This document shows, piece after piece, positions 47,881 to 59,700 of a stretch of 64,000 nucleotides of DNA (position 1 is its first letter; the number at the start of each line of letters is the position of its first letter). The DNA is from Apteryx mantelli (lineage: Eukaryota > Chordata > Aves > Apterygiformes > Apterygidae), in NCBI RefSeq assembly GCF_036417845.1, contig NC_089981.1, forward strand, positions 76,177,268 through 76,241,267, read 5' to 3'. The notes under the pieces were generated by a model. It saw only the letters and a list, made by a program, of their open reading frames with translations, ran no database searches and had not been told where the DNA came from. Position numbers and translations under genes: made by a program.

Positions 47881-50502
47881 AGGAAAGTTATATAATTATT
47901 TTGGAATAGAAGTAACATTTTTCTTTACTTTTATTAATAGCTGGATTTAAAATAAGGTCATCTATTTTAATTGTGCTGGTAACAATTTAAGTCCCTATTT
48001 TGTAGTATTATTTATAATACTGCAGTTTGTCTTTTGTAATAAAAATAACCAAATGTTTAAATTAAAGTGTTCATCTTTTTTTTTTCTTTTCAGTATGGTG
48101 TATGAATGAATAGAACTGTAAGGACACAGCAGCAAACATCTTCCTGAATATCGTAGATGACGAGTAATAGAGAAGCAATCACTGATTGTTCCAGGGGAGG
48201 TGGTTTAAGATAAATGGCTCTCTTATATTTTGTAAAAATTTCTGTATGATGTTACTGTAAATAAGTTCATCTGCCTCAGTACTTTTCACACTGGCTGTCA
48301 TAATAATAGTAGGAACAAGGAGATCACAATTATTACCTGGCCAGCAGAACAGCAAGATGGGTTTTGGAGGTATATTTCAATTAATATTTTGAAATCTGCT
48401 TATATTCTTTACACAGTGTTCCACTGAGCTGGATAACTGTCTGCTAGTACTGTGGAGTTTTAATTCCATGTTGAACGATTCAGAGAATATTAATCTGTCT
48501 AAACTCTTAGAATATTTTAGATTCAATGGTAAGTTGAGCAGTTTGATTTTGCAATCATGCAGCAAGAAAGCTTGCCAATATAATTTTTCTGTACTGAATT
48601 TTCCAGTCCTTGGAGCAGAGAACTTGATCTTTTGCATTATTAAAAGCAAATAATTATTTGCCACAAAATAGTGACTATGTGAGACTGAAGCCATCAAACA
48701 GATAAGGGGGTGAAGGTATGCTGTATAAAGGCATGATGAAAGTTATTTGTCTCCAGTTAAACAGAATGTTTGAATTTTTCACAGCTGGTATGCAAAAATC
48801 TGCATTTCTACATCATGTCTGCATCATCACCATATTAAAAACATTAAAAGTATTGGAAACTGTAGATCTTTTTTAAGCTTCATCATAAGTGATCTGAATG
48901 TTCCCATCAGCAGCAGATTCGTAAAAAGTTACTAGCAAAACATCTACCATTTTCTCAACAGCTGGTGCATGTTTAGTAACTATATGCAATAAAGAGCCCT
49001 GTATTAGTTAATGTGATGCTTTCATGATTGATGATAGTGTAAAATAGTAATACAAAAGCATGTACAGAGCAGTGGTGGTTCTGGCTGGGGTTTTCCAGGC
49101 CCTGGCGTGTGCTCAGACACAGCACAGTGCCTGCGTGCTGGTTTCAACGTGGCTGTGTGGTGTGTGAACATACAGAAAACTTGTGTAGCTCATCCATGTC
49201 TCGGACACCGTTAGATCTCCAGGTCTTAACTGATGGGGGCGTATGCAGTGCTTATGTGTGGGATTTCCCAGCGTGTGGCAGAGCTGCCAGAGCTGGACAG
49301 AAAGACTGAAGTCCCTAAACAACAGCTGGTCCTCGGAGTCCACCTGGACAATATTTCTGAATGGGAAAGGAGGAGGTGCCTGGTAAAATCAGTCCCTAAG
49401 TTTGTACCTCCATTGGGCATGGATGAAATGCATTGCTTATGTTAGCCCCAGATGCTATTAATTCCGTATGGACCTTTAGGCAGGGGGCTGAGGTTTTAGC
49501 CTGTAACTTCAAGAGAGGTACTAATTTAATTACTGTCTGCAGTTAACCAGTAGCATACAACAGATGGAGATATTTAACAATAAAATTAAGAGCTTTTTAT
49601 TTAGCCGTGTATGTTATTGGCAAGCTCAGAACTGCCCCAAGATACCCGCGCCCCTGGGTAATTACACGCTGCAGAGCTGGGAAGTCATTTCCAAGTGCAA
49701 GAGATGCCTGTGTCATGTCCTCTACCTGCTGTCCTCCTCATACGGACTGAACAATGTTGGACTTCTCAAGAGAGAGGAATGAATGTTTTCAAAATTCATG
49801 ACTATGAAAAGACAAGCAAAAGAGTACGGGAGTTTGGACTAATCCTGTCCAACACATTTTTCAAATTCACCTTGTAGCTTTGCATCAGTTATTAGTTCCC
49901 AGGTCTCTGCTCTTCTGTTCTGCTCCCAAGTGTCTCTTGCTCTTTGTGCTTCTGGAAACGTGCAAGTTAGCGAAATGTCCACGCGATGGCAGTTCAGCCC
50001 TTGGCAGAAAAGCAACAGGTGGGAAAGTTCAGCAGGTCCAAATTTCCGCTCCTTTTTAGTGCAGCATGTGGGTCCCAGATAGATAATAAATACAACAGTG
50101 ACTTTGTATCATGCCCTTCATTCAAGGGTATAGAAACATGTTAGAATACAAGCAGAAGTTTTTATTAACGCTTATCTTTAAAGCCAGAACTATAATCTCC
50201 AATCTACCCAGGCTGAATACTTATGAAAGGGGAGTTATTGACTGATAATTACATTTGCATGAGAAGCTTCATTCTGAGAGCTTGCCTATTCTAATCAGGG
50301 ATCAGAAATATATTACATAGACTCTCTATCCCATCAAAATGTATAAAATATCAAATATTTTATCACATATTAAATACTCCCTGTGAGCTGCTCACAAACA
50401 AGATAGGAGCTGGAATTTTCCACAGGAATTATTCTGAGTGATTTCAAATGAACGAATACATTACAGATAGTTACAATTTATTCCTGAATAATTCTGAAAA
50501 AA

Positions 50503-50534
50503 AAAGGTTGATGAAACTCAGAAAATCAACCTTT
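50503..50534. other. 10-bp perfect inverted repeat, 12-base loop
   Basis: AAAGGTTGAT at 50,503-50,512 pairs exactly with ATCAACCTTT at 50,525-50,534. Single, short and of no known family. Confidence 0.6.
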
Positions 50535-52711
50535 CATCATGGAGTTCACTGAGTGGCTTTAAAGATGTGGTTTCATTAATTAGCTTCAGTTTTTAAGCAC
50601 TTTCTCTGGGTGATGCTATTTTTGTGATTAGCTGTGTCTTTCCCACTGATTGGAATGCGTATCAGGAGATCATGATATATATTGTCAGACAAAATGGGAA
50701 GGAATGTTAGCTTTTTTCTGAAAACAAGAGGTTATAAAACCCTAAGCTTAACAGAAAGAAAAAAATCACTTTTAGTTAAGATAAATAGAAATAGTAGTTA
50801 CATAATATTGTTGGTCCTTGATAAAGCACAGTAATTTCCAGATAAACAAAATCCATGTGAAGACAAAGATAGGGCTGAGACTAAGTACCTAAAAGACAGA
50901 GAAAAATCATTCCAGGGTTGTTGCAATTATTTCAAACGAAAGAAAATCAATGTTAAAATTAAATTTAACAGAAATCCAAACAATATTTAAAAAACACAAC
51001 CAGCTTGTGTTCTTTCGTCTACTGACAGCCAATGACTTCAGTTTCTAACATTTTGTACCATTACCAAGTCGCAGCATTTCTCAGAGGTCATAACGCAGCA
51101 TTACCAACAAGCTCATCATTTGTGCTATGCAATGGGAGCCCACAAAAGAGGTGCCACATGGGGCACAGGTTGGAAATCAGTGGATGAAGAGACCAGGTTG
51201 TATTTGTTCTTAAAGGGCACATCAGGTTTCCTGCCTCTCCTCCTTCGAGCATTGTGGCCACCCAAACTGGAAAGCCCAGAAACTCCTCCCAGCTGCCAGC
51301 CTTCATGGTTTTGTCCCGAGTCTTGCCATGCCTAGAGTTTTTGGCTGAGGCACCAGCTGTCAGTGACACCTCAGATTTCAAGAAGAGAAAGGCACTAGTC
51401 TTGCCTCGCTGTACGTCTGACCTTCTTGACTGAGAAAGGAGCCCGTCAACATGCCTTGAGGATGACTAGAAAGCTCCGTGCAGTCCTGGTGTCCCCCCTG
51501 GAGGTGAGGGTCACATCAACCATTGCAATTACTGTCCCAGGCGAGCCTGCCATGGCGAAGGGGCAAAGGGAGAAGCGAACTCCTAAATGAAGTGGAAGTG
51601 CCGGTTGCCAGCCCCTAGTCACAACATTCGATGCCTCGACCGAGTCCTTCTGCCTCTGCTGGGGCCGGCTGTGCCGACAGCACCGAGCTCCTGCCCCACC
51701 ACCAGTGGGAGAGTGGGCCAAGTAACTGAAGCATGGGCAGGCTTGAGCCATGCTTGCCGTAAGATGTGCCAGTTCCTGGGGATGTCAGAAGAAAATCCCT
51801 CACGTCCTTTGAGGTCTGCAATACCAAAGCTTTTATTCTCACTCAGCTGAGAGCTGCCCAGTGCGGAGCAGGTGGGTCTGTAGGCCACCGAACTGCGGGC
51901 TTGGTGCTTTCTGCTAGTCCGGTGCAGGCTCTGACTGACGCGTCTCCCACGGGCACCATCTCTTTCCCATATATCATCTGGTCTCTAACACAGGCTGAGC
52001 TCAGATTACAAAACCAGACAATTTCTTTCATCTACCTGGTTTTCATCTATTTTGTGATCTGTATTTCTATGTCAAATTTTGATGAATTTGTCTGCTAGGT
52101 TCAAAAGTTGTTAGTGAGGGGTATGTAGACAGACTGATAGGCATATCACAGGCAACCAGGAAAAATAAGACACAGAGTCTCAGCTGCTACAGATGCTCTT
52201 TAAACTCTCCTTTACCTATTGGTTCCCCACTGCCTCTCTACCAGTCACTGCCAGAACACTGGCCATTCAAAATTATTTACCATTTTGAAACCAAAATAAA
52301 ATAAAGATAACAAACCCTCACCTTACCCCAGCACGAGCTGTTGTTGCTTTGATAACAGTTCCCTGCTATCTCTGATCTGCTAGTCTCAAAAACAAGCAGA
52401 AGTGACACAAGAAAACCAACAAAAACTTGCAGGCTTTCTTACATTTAGAAGGCCAAGCAAGCTGAGTGTCTGAAGTGCCTGGCATATGATTGCTGCATCA
52501 GATGGACAAAAACAGGGGGTGCCATGAATTACATCCCACCCTCCTGCTGAGGAGAGGTACAGCCATATGGGAGCTGCTGGGAGGGAGGCAGGAAGGCCTG
52601 GGAAAGACTCCACCTCGGGAAAAGGCAGGGGTAGGAGCTCCTGGAGCAGCCTTGTGTGGTGGTGAGAAACACATCCAGACACCCACAGGCAGCAAAATAT
52701 AAGAGCAAATG

Positions 52712-52770
52712 GTAAAAATCCATTTAGCTTAGTATCCCGTCTCCGGCCGGCTGGCTAAAGCATGATGGGG
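52712..52770 (-). repeat. possible ancient CR1-like 3' relic
   Basis: ATCCATTTAGCTTAGTATCC followed by CGTCTCCGGCCGGCTGGC resembles the complement of the 3' end of an old reptilian CR1 family ('ccatctagcccagtatcctgtctccgacagtggcc'). Short and diverged. Confidence 0.35.
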
Positions 52771-53119
52771 AAAGAGCGTGTGAATGGAGGTATCCTGTGC
52801 GAGATAGCTGGTGTGCCTTTTTTCTTTAAAGGACATGGCTGGCTGCAGAGTTTGTCCTGTCTGTCCTCTCCCCGCTGCGCTCAGGGTGTTTGGGGATGGC
52901 ATCACTTCCCCCTGGGGAAGCATACGTAACCCTGCCAGATATTTACCGTGTGTGTGTTTCTTTGAGCGTGCATTAGTGTTTCTAGCAGTCCCGGTACCAA
53001 AGTCAGGCCTACCACTCCGCGCTCCCGGGAGCACCAAGCTGCCCAAGCCACCCCCGGCCTCCTGGGGCATCCCCATGTTAGGAATAAGGTACTGCTCGCC
53101 AGGCGGGCACATTAAAATT

Positions 53120-53770
53120 TGAGTCCCCTGAGAGGGATGCTTCTGCCGAGGGCTTTGTTAGCGTCCAGTTAATGACAAGACAGAGTTTTTCCGGAGGCCC
53201 CGGGAAGATGCCAGGCCGAGGACGGCGTGCAGACAGGGCAGAGCGGGACCGGGGAGCGCCGCGGCCGCCGCTGTGCCGGCGTGCAGTGCGCGAGCTGTGC
53301 GCCTGATGGCACTGCCGCCAAGGCCCGGGTGAGACAAGGCTGTGTTCCCAGACCACCCTGCTTCCACTCGCCGCTGCGTACTGACTCCCCTGCCTGTGCG
53401 GCTGCTGCCTGCTTTCCTCCGCTCCCCGAAGCAGCGCGCTGCCTGCCAGCGGGTGCCGTGGCCTTGCACGGCGGCCGGCTCCCGGGGCTGCCGGCAGCGC
53501 TGCCGGCTGTGCTGCCGCTTTAAGCTCAGCCGGGCTCTGCCTGGCCTTCCTGCCAGCTTCCTCCTGCAGCCGGAGCTCATCCGGCCCGGTCCGACCGCCC
53601 AGCAGGCCTCTCGCCCCGGAGGCCATGGAGGTGCTGGGGGCCCTGGGGGCGCTTTCCCTTCTGCTCCTGGCAGCGTTGCTCCTGGCCTTCGGCATTTACT
53701 GCGGCTACGTGCATTGCGTCCACCTGAAATACGACCACATCCCCAGCGCCCCGCGCGAGAGGTAAGGGCA
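53120..53770 (+). promoter_or_regulatory. CYP46A1: CpG island at the CYP46A1 5' end
   Basis: CpG- and GC-rich block of about 650 bases that ends within the first exon and donor of CYP46A1. No TATA box at a convincing place. The transcription start is not determinable by eye. The length of the open minus-strand frames across it is a by-product of high GC. Confidence 0.7.
53625..53761 (+). CDS. CYP46A1: CYP46A1 coding exon 1
   Basis: Start ATG in context GCCATGG, a strong Kozak site, leading straight into the membrane anchor. Codes residues 1-45 plus two bases of the next codon and ends CGCGAGAG/GTAAGG, phase 2. Confidence 0.88.
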
Positions 53771-56700
53771 GGCCCTGCGCTGCAGACGGCGCAGTCTGGG
53801 CTCTGGTTAAGGTGGAAATGGCTTAGTGAAGGAGAGGAGGCAACCCAGGCCTTTCCTCCGCGGCAGGAGTGAGGGGCAGCTCGCAGGGGAGAGCCGGGAC
53901 CGGGCTGCCATTGGCAGGGACAAGTGCAACGTTGCGTCGCTCTCCGGGAGCAGCAAACACGCACCGGATGCCAGGGAAGCGCTGGCACCGTCAGGAGCTT
54001 TGCCATCCGTCTCTCAGGCCAAGGCAGGCACAGAGAGGTTAAGCGAGCAGTTTGTGCACGCCATGTTCCTACCTGGGACCGTGTGGCCTCGCCACAGAGG
54101 TAGTCGAGGGAGGTGGGACTGTGTTAGCTCAGAGCCGGAGCGATGGAGCCGCATCCGCATCACGAGCCCTGCTGAGAAGTCAGGGGCAGCTGCGCGGGTG
54201 AAGCCCTGCTGGCTGCAGGGGTTCCGTGCGAACATGGATAAAGTGTCCCACTAGCTCAGTGGGCAGTCTCGTGCCGTGGGGATGCCGGTGTCCTGGCTCG
54301 AAAACCTTCTCCATTAAACCACAGCTTGCTTTTCTGTACAGAAGAGTGACCCATCAGTCCGCATCCACTACCAGCGATGTTTGAGAGGTTTTGGCACTGC
54401 ATCAGCACACAGACCATGCTTGGGACTCTCCCTGTTTGTATGTGTTCCCACGCTGACCCTGGTCTGCCCTCGCACAGAGCACCAAAAGGCACCTCACCTG
54501 ACAGCGACACCACCCAACGCCATCCCAGCTCCCCCTCGCGATTTAGGCCTTTAGCTTCTGCCCCTCCCCAAAATGCCAAAAATTATAACGGGCGGTGAGA
54601 AGTCTGGCAGCATGGTAGTGGCATCACTGTCACAAGGAAACACAGTTCTTGCAGAAGTGTGTGGGCTTCGCATTTAACCTCACCTTTGGGTGCATATGGC
54701 CTCAGATAACATGCCCATACTGCCATGGGAACAGACACTGTGCCTGCTCTCTCTTATGTAAGCAGTCCTATAAGAACACCAAGCCTGGCTGCCTAACTCC
54801 AATTTTTAGCCTACTTGTGTAATCAGGGCCAGATATTACGATTAGAGGTATGATAGATCCTGTCATACCTGATCCTGCTTGACCTTAGTTTTATTTTGAG
54901 ATGTGAAGCAACATCCTAGAATAGTGGCAGCTTGTAAAGTAACTCTGTGGCTGTTTTTCTGTTTCTTCTTCAGGATTTGAGGCTTAATCTCAGCCTAAGA
55001 TCCTTCCCAGAAAGGTTTCTAGTACTGCTGTGCCTGAGTGGAAGCCCATGATAGCTCTGTTATCTGATAGCTTTTTAAAAGCATAGTTAGTAACTTGCCT
55101 GAAATGTCCAAAGTCCTCATCTGAGTATTTGTTATGCAAACACTTCCACTCCTAAATATCCAAAGGTCAAACACATCCAGCTATTTTAAGTAGTTTATTA
55201 AAAAAAAAAAAAGAGGTGAGGTGGGCTGCTTGTGTGGTGGTGGCCTCCCCAGTACCGGAAAGGTGTTGACAAACTGGAGCAAGTCCAGTGGAGGACAAGC
55301 AGCATGGCTGGGGGCTGGAGCACAGGGAGTACAAGGAGATGCTGAGGCAGATGGGCCTGTTTAGGATGGAGAAGAGGCTGCTGAAGAAACTTGCTGTTTT
55401 TCAGCTACCTGACAGGTGGTTATAAGAAGATGGAGCCAGACTCTTCTTGGATATGTACAGCAAGAGAACAAAGGGTAATGGACACAAGTTGCAGCAAGGG
55501 AAATTCCAGTTAGGTATAAGGAAAAACTTCTTTCCCATGGTGCTCAGACACTGACATAAGTTGTCCATGGAGGCTGTGGACTCTCCATCCCTGCAGATGC
55601 TCAAAGCTCAACTGGATGAGGCTCTGAGCAACCTAATGTAGCTCTGAAGTTGGCCCTGCTTGGAGCGGGGAACTGGACCAATGGCCTTGAGAGGTCTTTG
55701 CCAACCCAAATTATTCTGTGATTCTATGGTTCTAACATGTGATTCACCCAAATTTAAACACTCCGCAGCTGAGATTTTTATCCAGCAAACTAGAGAAGAA
55801 TGGGATCAGAAACAGAGGAACCAAATTGATGTGTTGGAAGATAGGACTCTTTGGCAACACTGGAGTAGAAAGCTTCCCCTAGATGAGTGGTTCCCTGGTA
55901 AAATATAACCACTTCAGTTAAACAAAGTAATGGGAAAAGAGTTATTCCACTTCCAGCTTTATGGCGTTCTTAGTTAAATGCTGGAAGTGGAGCTGCCAGG
56001 CTCCCACTTTCTCCACAGTTTAAGACCAAAAGCTTATGATCTTCTTGGCCTTCATGATGGAGATATCCTAAGGGAGGACCTCCACACATGTGGATGGAGA
56101 GAGGGAAACCAGCAACATCACCACCTATGCACATTTCAGCTAAATATCATACAGCAGCTGGAGTCTGCCACCTGTGCTGCTGTTAGCCCCTCAGGGATGT
56201 GTCCCTTTTCTTCTCTACTTCACTTTTTCCCCTGTACTCTTTCCTTTGATATCTACTGAATGGCAGCCTGGTCCTGCTAAACAGAACTCCACTTTCTGCA
56301 GCAATATGGAGCACCCCCTAAGTGCCAGGCAAGAGCCCAACACCCATCTAAGCTTGCCAGGTCTTCAAATGCCAGATAAGGCTGTGGGCTCATCTCTCCC
56401 TCCACTTGCAAGACTGCAAAGACAGGAGCTGTGAGCTTTTTTGCAGTTCTTCTCTTCCTCCTTCTGTGAGCTTGTCTCATTTGGTCCTAAAGGAGAGAGG
56501 ATTCAACTGAAACAGCAACAACAGCCAGCCCAGCCCAGCCAACTTCTCTCTTAGCCCAGACAAGCAGCTAATACCACTGTCCGTTTCTGAGTGCTTCAGT
56601 AGAGTTTCTGGAGTCCTGTGACAACACTTTCCCTCTTCCAGATGGACAGGGCAAAAGGTTCAGATGTGCCCAGCAGCAGCAGGATTATTTCTTGATTTGT

Positions 56701-59700
56701 TCACCCCACACTTTGACTTCAGCTCCTTACACAGCTGAAAATTGTTCAAGGGCTGGACAGAACAACCCACAGGCCATAGCCTGCCTGCAGGCTGCTCACA
56801 GAGCTGTGCCGAGCTAGACAGCTCAGCATGGCTGGGTTTTGCTAAAAATTTCTAAAGCTAAAGACAAAGTAAATAAGGCATATTGATATGAAAGCCTTAC
56901 TTTGTGCTTTCCATTTCATAGAAATCACAGCATTGTTTAGGTTGAAAGGGACTGTGGGAGGTCTCTAGTCCTACCTCCTGCTCAAAGCAGGGCCATTGAA
57001 TTCAGAGCAGGTTGCTCATGGCTTTGCCCAGTCAGGCACTGAAAACCTCCAAGGACAGAGACAGCACAACTTCTCTGGGCAACCTGCCTGACTGTCCTCA
57101 TGGGGAAAAAGTCTTTCCTTATACCCAGTCTGAACCTCCCCTATTTCAACCTCTGCCTGCTGTCTCTCACCCTCCTGCCAAACACCCTGCAAAGAGCCTG
57201 GCAGTCTTCCTGCCGACCTCCTTGTAGGTCCTGGGGCTGCTGTGAGGTCCCCTCGAAGCTGTCTCTGCCCCAGGCTGAACAAGCCCTGGTCCCTCAGCTT
57301 CTCACAGGGCAAATGCTCCAGCCCTGACCAGCCTGGGGCAGCCCTTTGCTGAACTTGCTCCAGTTTGCCGCTGTCTGTCTTGTGTTGGGCACCCCAAAAC
57401 TGGACACAGTTTCCTAGATGGGGTCTAACAAGCACTGAGTAAAGGAGGATAATCACTTCCCTCGCTCTGCTGGCTGGGTTTCTGCTGAGACAGCCGAGGA
57501 AGCTGCTGGCCCTCTTCACTGCCAGGGCGCAGGGCTGGCTCATGTCCCGATCGCTGCCCACCAGGGCCCCTGCACTGTGTTCAGCTGTGCTGCTCCCCAG
57601 GCAGTCAGTCCTCAGCCTGTATCGTTTCAAGGTGTTAGTCTATCGCGATTTTGCATTTGTCCTTGTCTCTTTCCTTTGCCTTTGATAACAGCTTAAGAAA
57701 GCCTTGTTTTAGGATGAAGTAGAACGATCTTATCAAAATCTCAGACCTTGGGTAAGCTGTTATGGCTGCATGATGACAAGATTTATATTAACACCCATGA
57801 TTTCTTGGGCTGATTTATTTTATCAGAGCTAACACAACATATCTCTAAAGGAGACTGTTGTGCAGAACAGGCTGAAAAAGTGAGTCATAGTGGCTTTGTG
57901 TCATTTTTACCGCATGAATGGCTCACCTTTGAATAGATAAGGTTATCTCTTCAAAGGTTTATTTTATATTAGAGATCTAAAGGTAAGAAATGGAAAAAAG
58001 GAATTATTGACAAATACCTGTTTTCAGGTGATAGTGTGACATAATGCAATATCACAAACTGAGCCCTTGCTTAGTTTTATCATGGCATGCCTTAAGTACT
58101 AATAATTGTGACCTCTCTTTAGAGGATTAATGTTTTAGGTCTGTTGTAGCACTTAACTTGAATTTTTTGTTCACATGAAAAAGAAAACTGTCAAAACTGA
58201 ATCCCACAAGTTTCTGAAAAACTTCAGCTTGCTTTTACACCAGTCAGTAGGGAATCCTCTGAGCTACCGTAAAGGATTCAGTGCAGAGCCCCAGAAAAGA
58301 ACAGTCTTGAAATGATACACACATATGGTGCATGTTATGAAAAACTTTTATCTACTCTTCTACTGATTTTGTCATTAGGAGCACACTGTTCTATTTGTGT
58401 ATGGGCAGGGTAATTGAGGTTTAGCACTGTCAGCCTCTAGGAATACATACAAACGTGGTAAGTGAGGCATGTGTTTTCTGCATTATCCAAGTCTTAGTGT
58501 TGCAAGTTCCTCTAGGAATGCTTGACATTATCCACATGCAAGATCTTGCAGACTGCAAAAAGCAACCCATGAATATAAAGAAAACATAATGCTAGCCTTG
58601 TATCAGGGAGTGATGGGCTGCTCCAGAGCACGGCTGTAGCCTTGGTCCTCCACACCAGCCAGTGGAATGAAGCCAAGATAAAGGAGGATACGGCCTGTAG
58701 CCTTGCTGTACTGGCACTTTTTCAAGCGGTTTCTGCACAGTAGAAGGGTACTGATGGGTCAGAGGATGAAAAACATCTCTGAGGATTCATTTGTCACAAC
58801 TAAACAGTCACACAAAGGGAGTCATGGGTGGGACCTTGCATCATATGCTCCAGAAAGAGTGGTTCCTGGAGCTTTTCTAATGAAGGACTTGTTTGCCTTA
58901 TTTGGAGCTTTCATATCTTTTTGGAGTCCAGTTGCTAGTAGGAGATTCACCCAAGTGAAGGATTAAAAGTTTCTATAGGAGGTGTTGGGTAATTCTGTTG
59001 AGCGCTTGTTATTTTAAGCTCTTACTGGATCCAACAGAAAGAAAGTAGGAGCTTGTTTTTCTCCTACAGTTTGTTTATATTGAAGAGAGTGATAGTATGA
59101 CTATCTGTCTCAACTGGAAAACAGATCTCAAGCCTAGCTTTTTTGCTTTTAGAGAGGAATGTAGCCAAATCTTCCTTTAGATGCGTGCAAAGTTGGTGGG
59201 AATTTCCCACTCATACCTCCAGGAAGAAACTGATCTCTGACTTTTGTCTAAAGCTAATGTATTTAAAGAGTTAACCCTTTTTATTAATTTCTGCAATTCT
59301 GCATATTAATCAGTGATTATCCTTCTAGGTTTGCCTCTTCTTTTAAACATTTGAATTAATGTTACTTTAGACAGAAAGAGACCATTCCTACTTTTTATCT
59401 CAGTTTAACTCCATTGACAGAACAAAAGTTACTGCTCATCAATCAGGGCTGGAACTGTAATCTTTATTTTCTATATACAGAAAGGTAATAGTTGCAGTAT
59501 AGATTGTTTATAGAATGTGTGTCAGTTTAGGCAGACTAAGATCAAAGCAGTTCATTGGGAGTTCCCCCACACAACCCCAAATATCCCTTATTCTTATGCA
59601 GGAAAAAAATCTCCCCTCAGCTTGCAGCACACCAGGGCTTTTTTCTGCGTCTCTGCACTGATCTTCCTGACAGTGCAGGAACCTCACAGAGTGACCATGG

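Larger units (their letters stand above)
44201..53119. other. intergenic between HHIPL1 and CYP46A1
   Basis: About 9 kb with no recognised gene. It holds a small CpG-rich cluster (46,090-46,340), a low-complexity TA/CA stretch at 47,830-47,880, a short perfect hairpin at 50,503-50,534 and a weak CR1 3' relic near 52,712-52,770. GC-richer unassigned blocks lie at 46,990-47,290, 49,080-49,430 and 51,220-51,970. The two genes are co-oriented, so any proximal CYP46A1 control element would lie at the right end. Confidence 0.5.

Noticed and set aside
51060-52100. GC-richer block considered as an LTR or retroviral remnant
   Set aside because: No terminal repeats, primer-binding site, or gag/pol-like frames could be seen.
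53158-54006. 282-codon minus-strand frame across the CYP46A1 CpG island
   Set aside because: Antisense to exon 1 in very GC-rich DNA, where stops are rare; no recognisable fold or splice structure.
57016-57630. 204-codon minus-strand open frame
   Set aside because: It is the remnant of CR1 reverse transcriptase, already explained by the CR1 copy; not a host gene.
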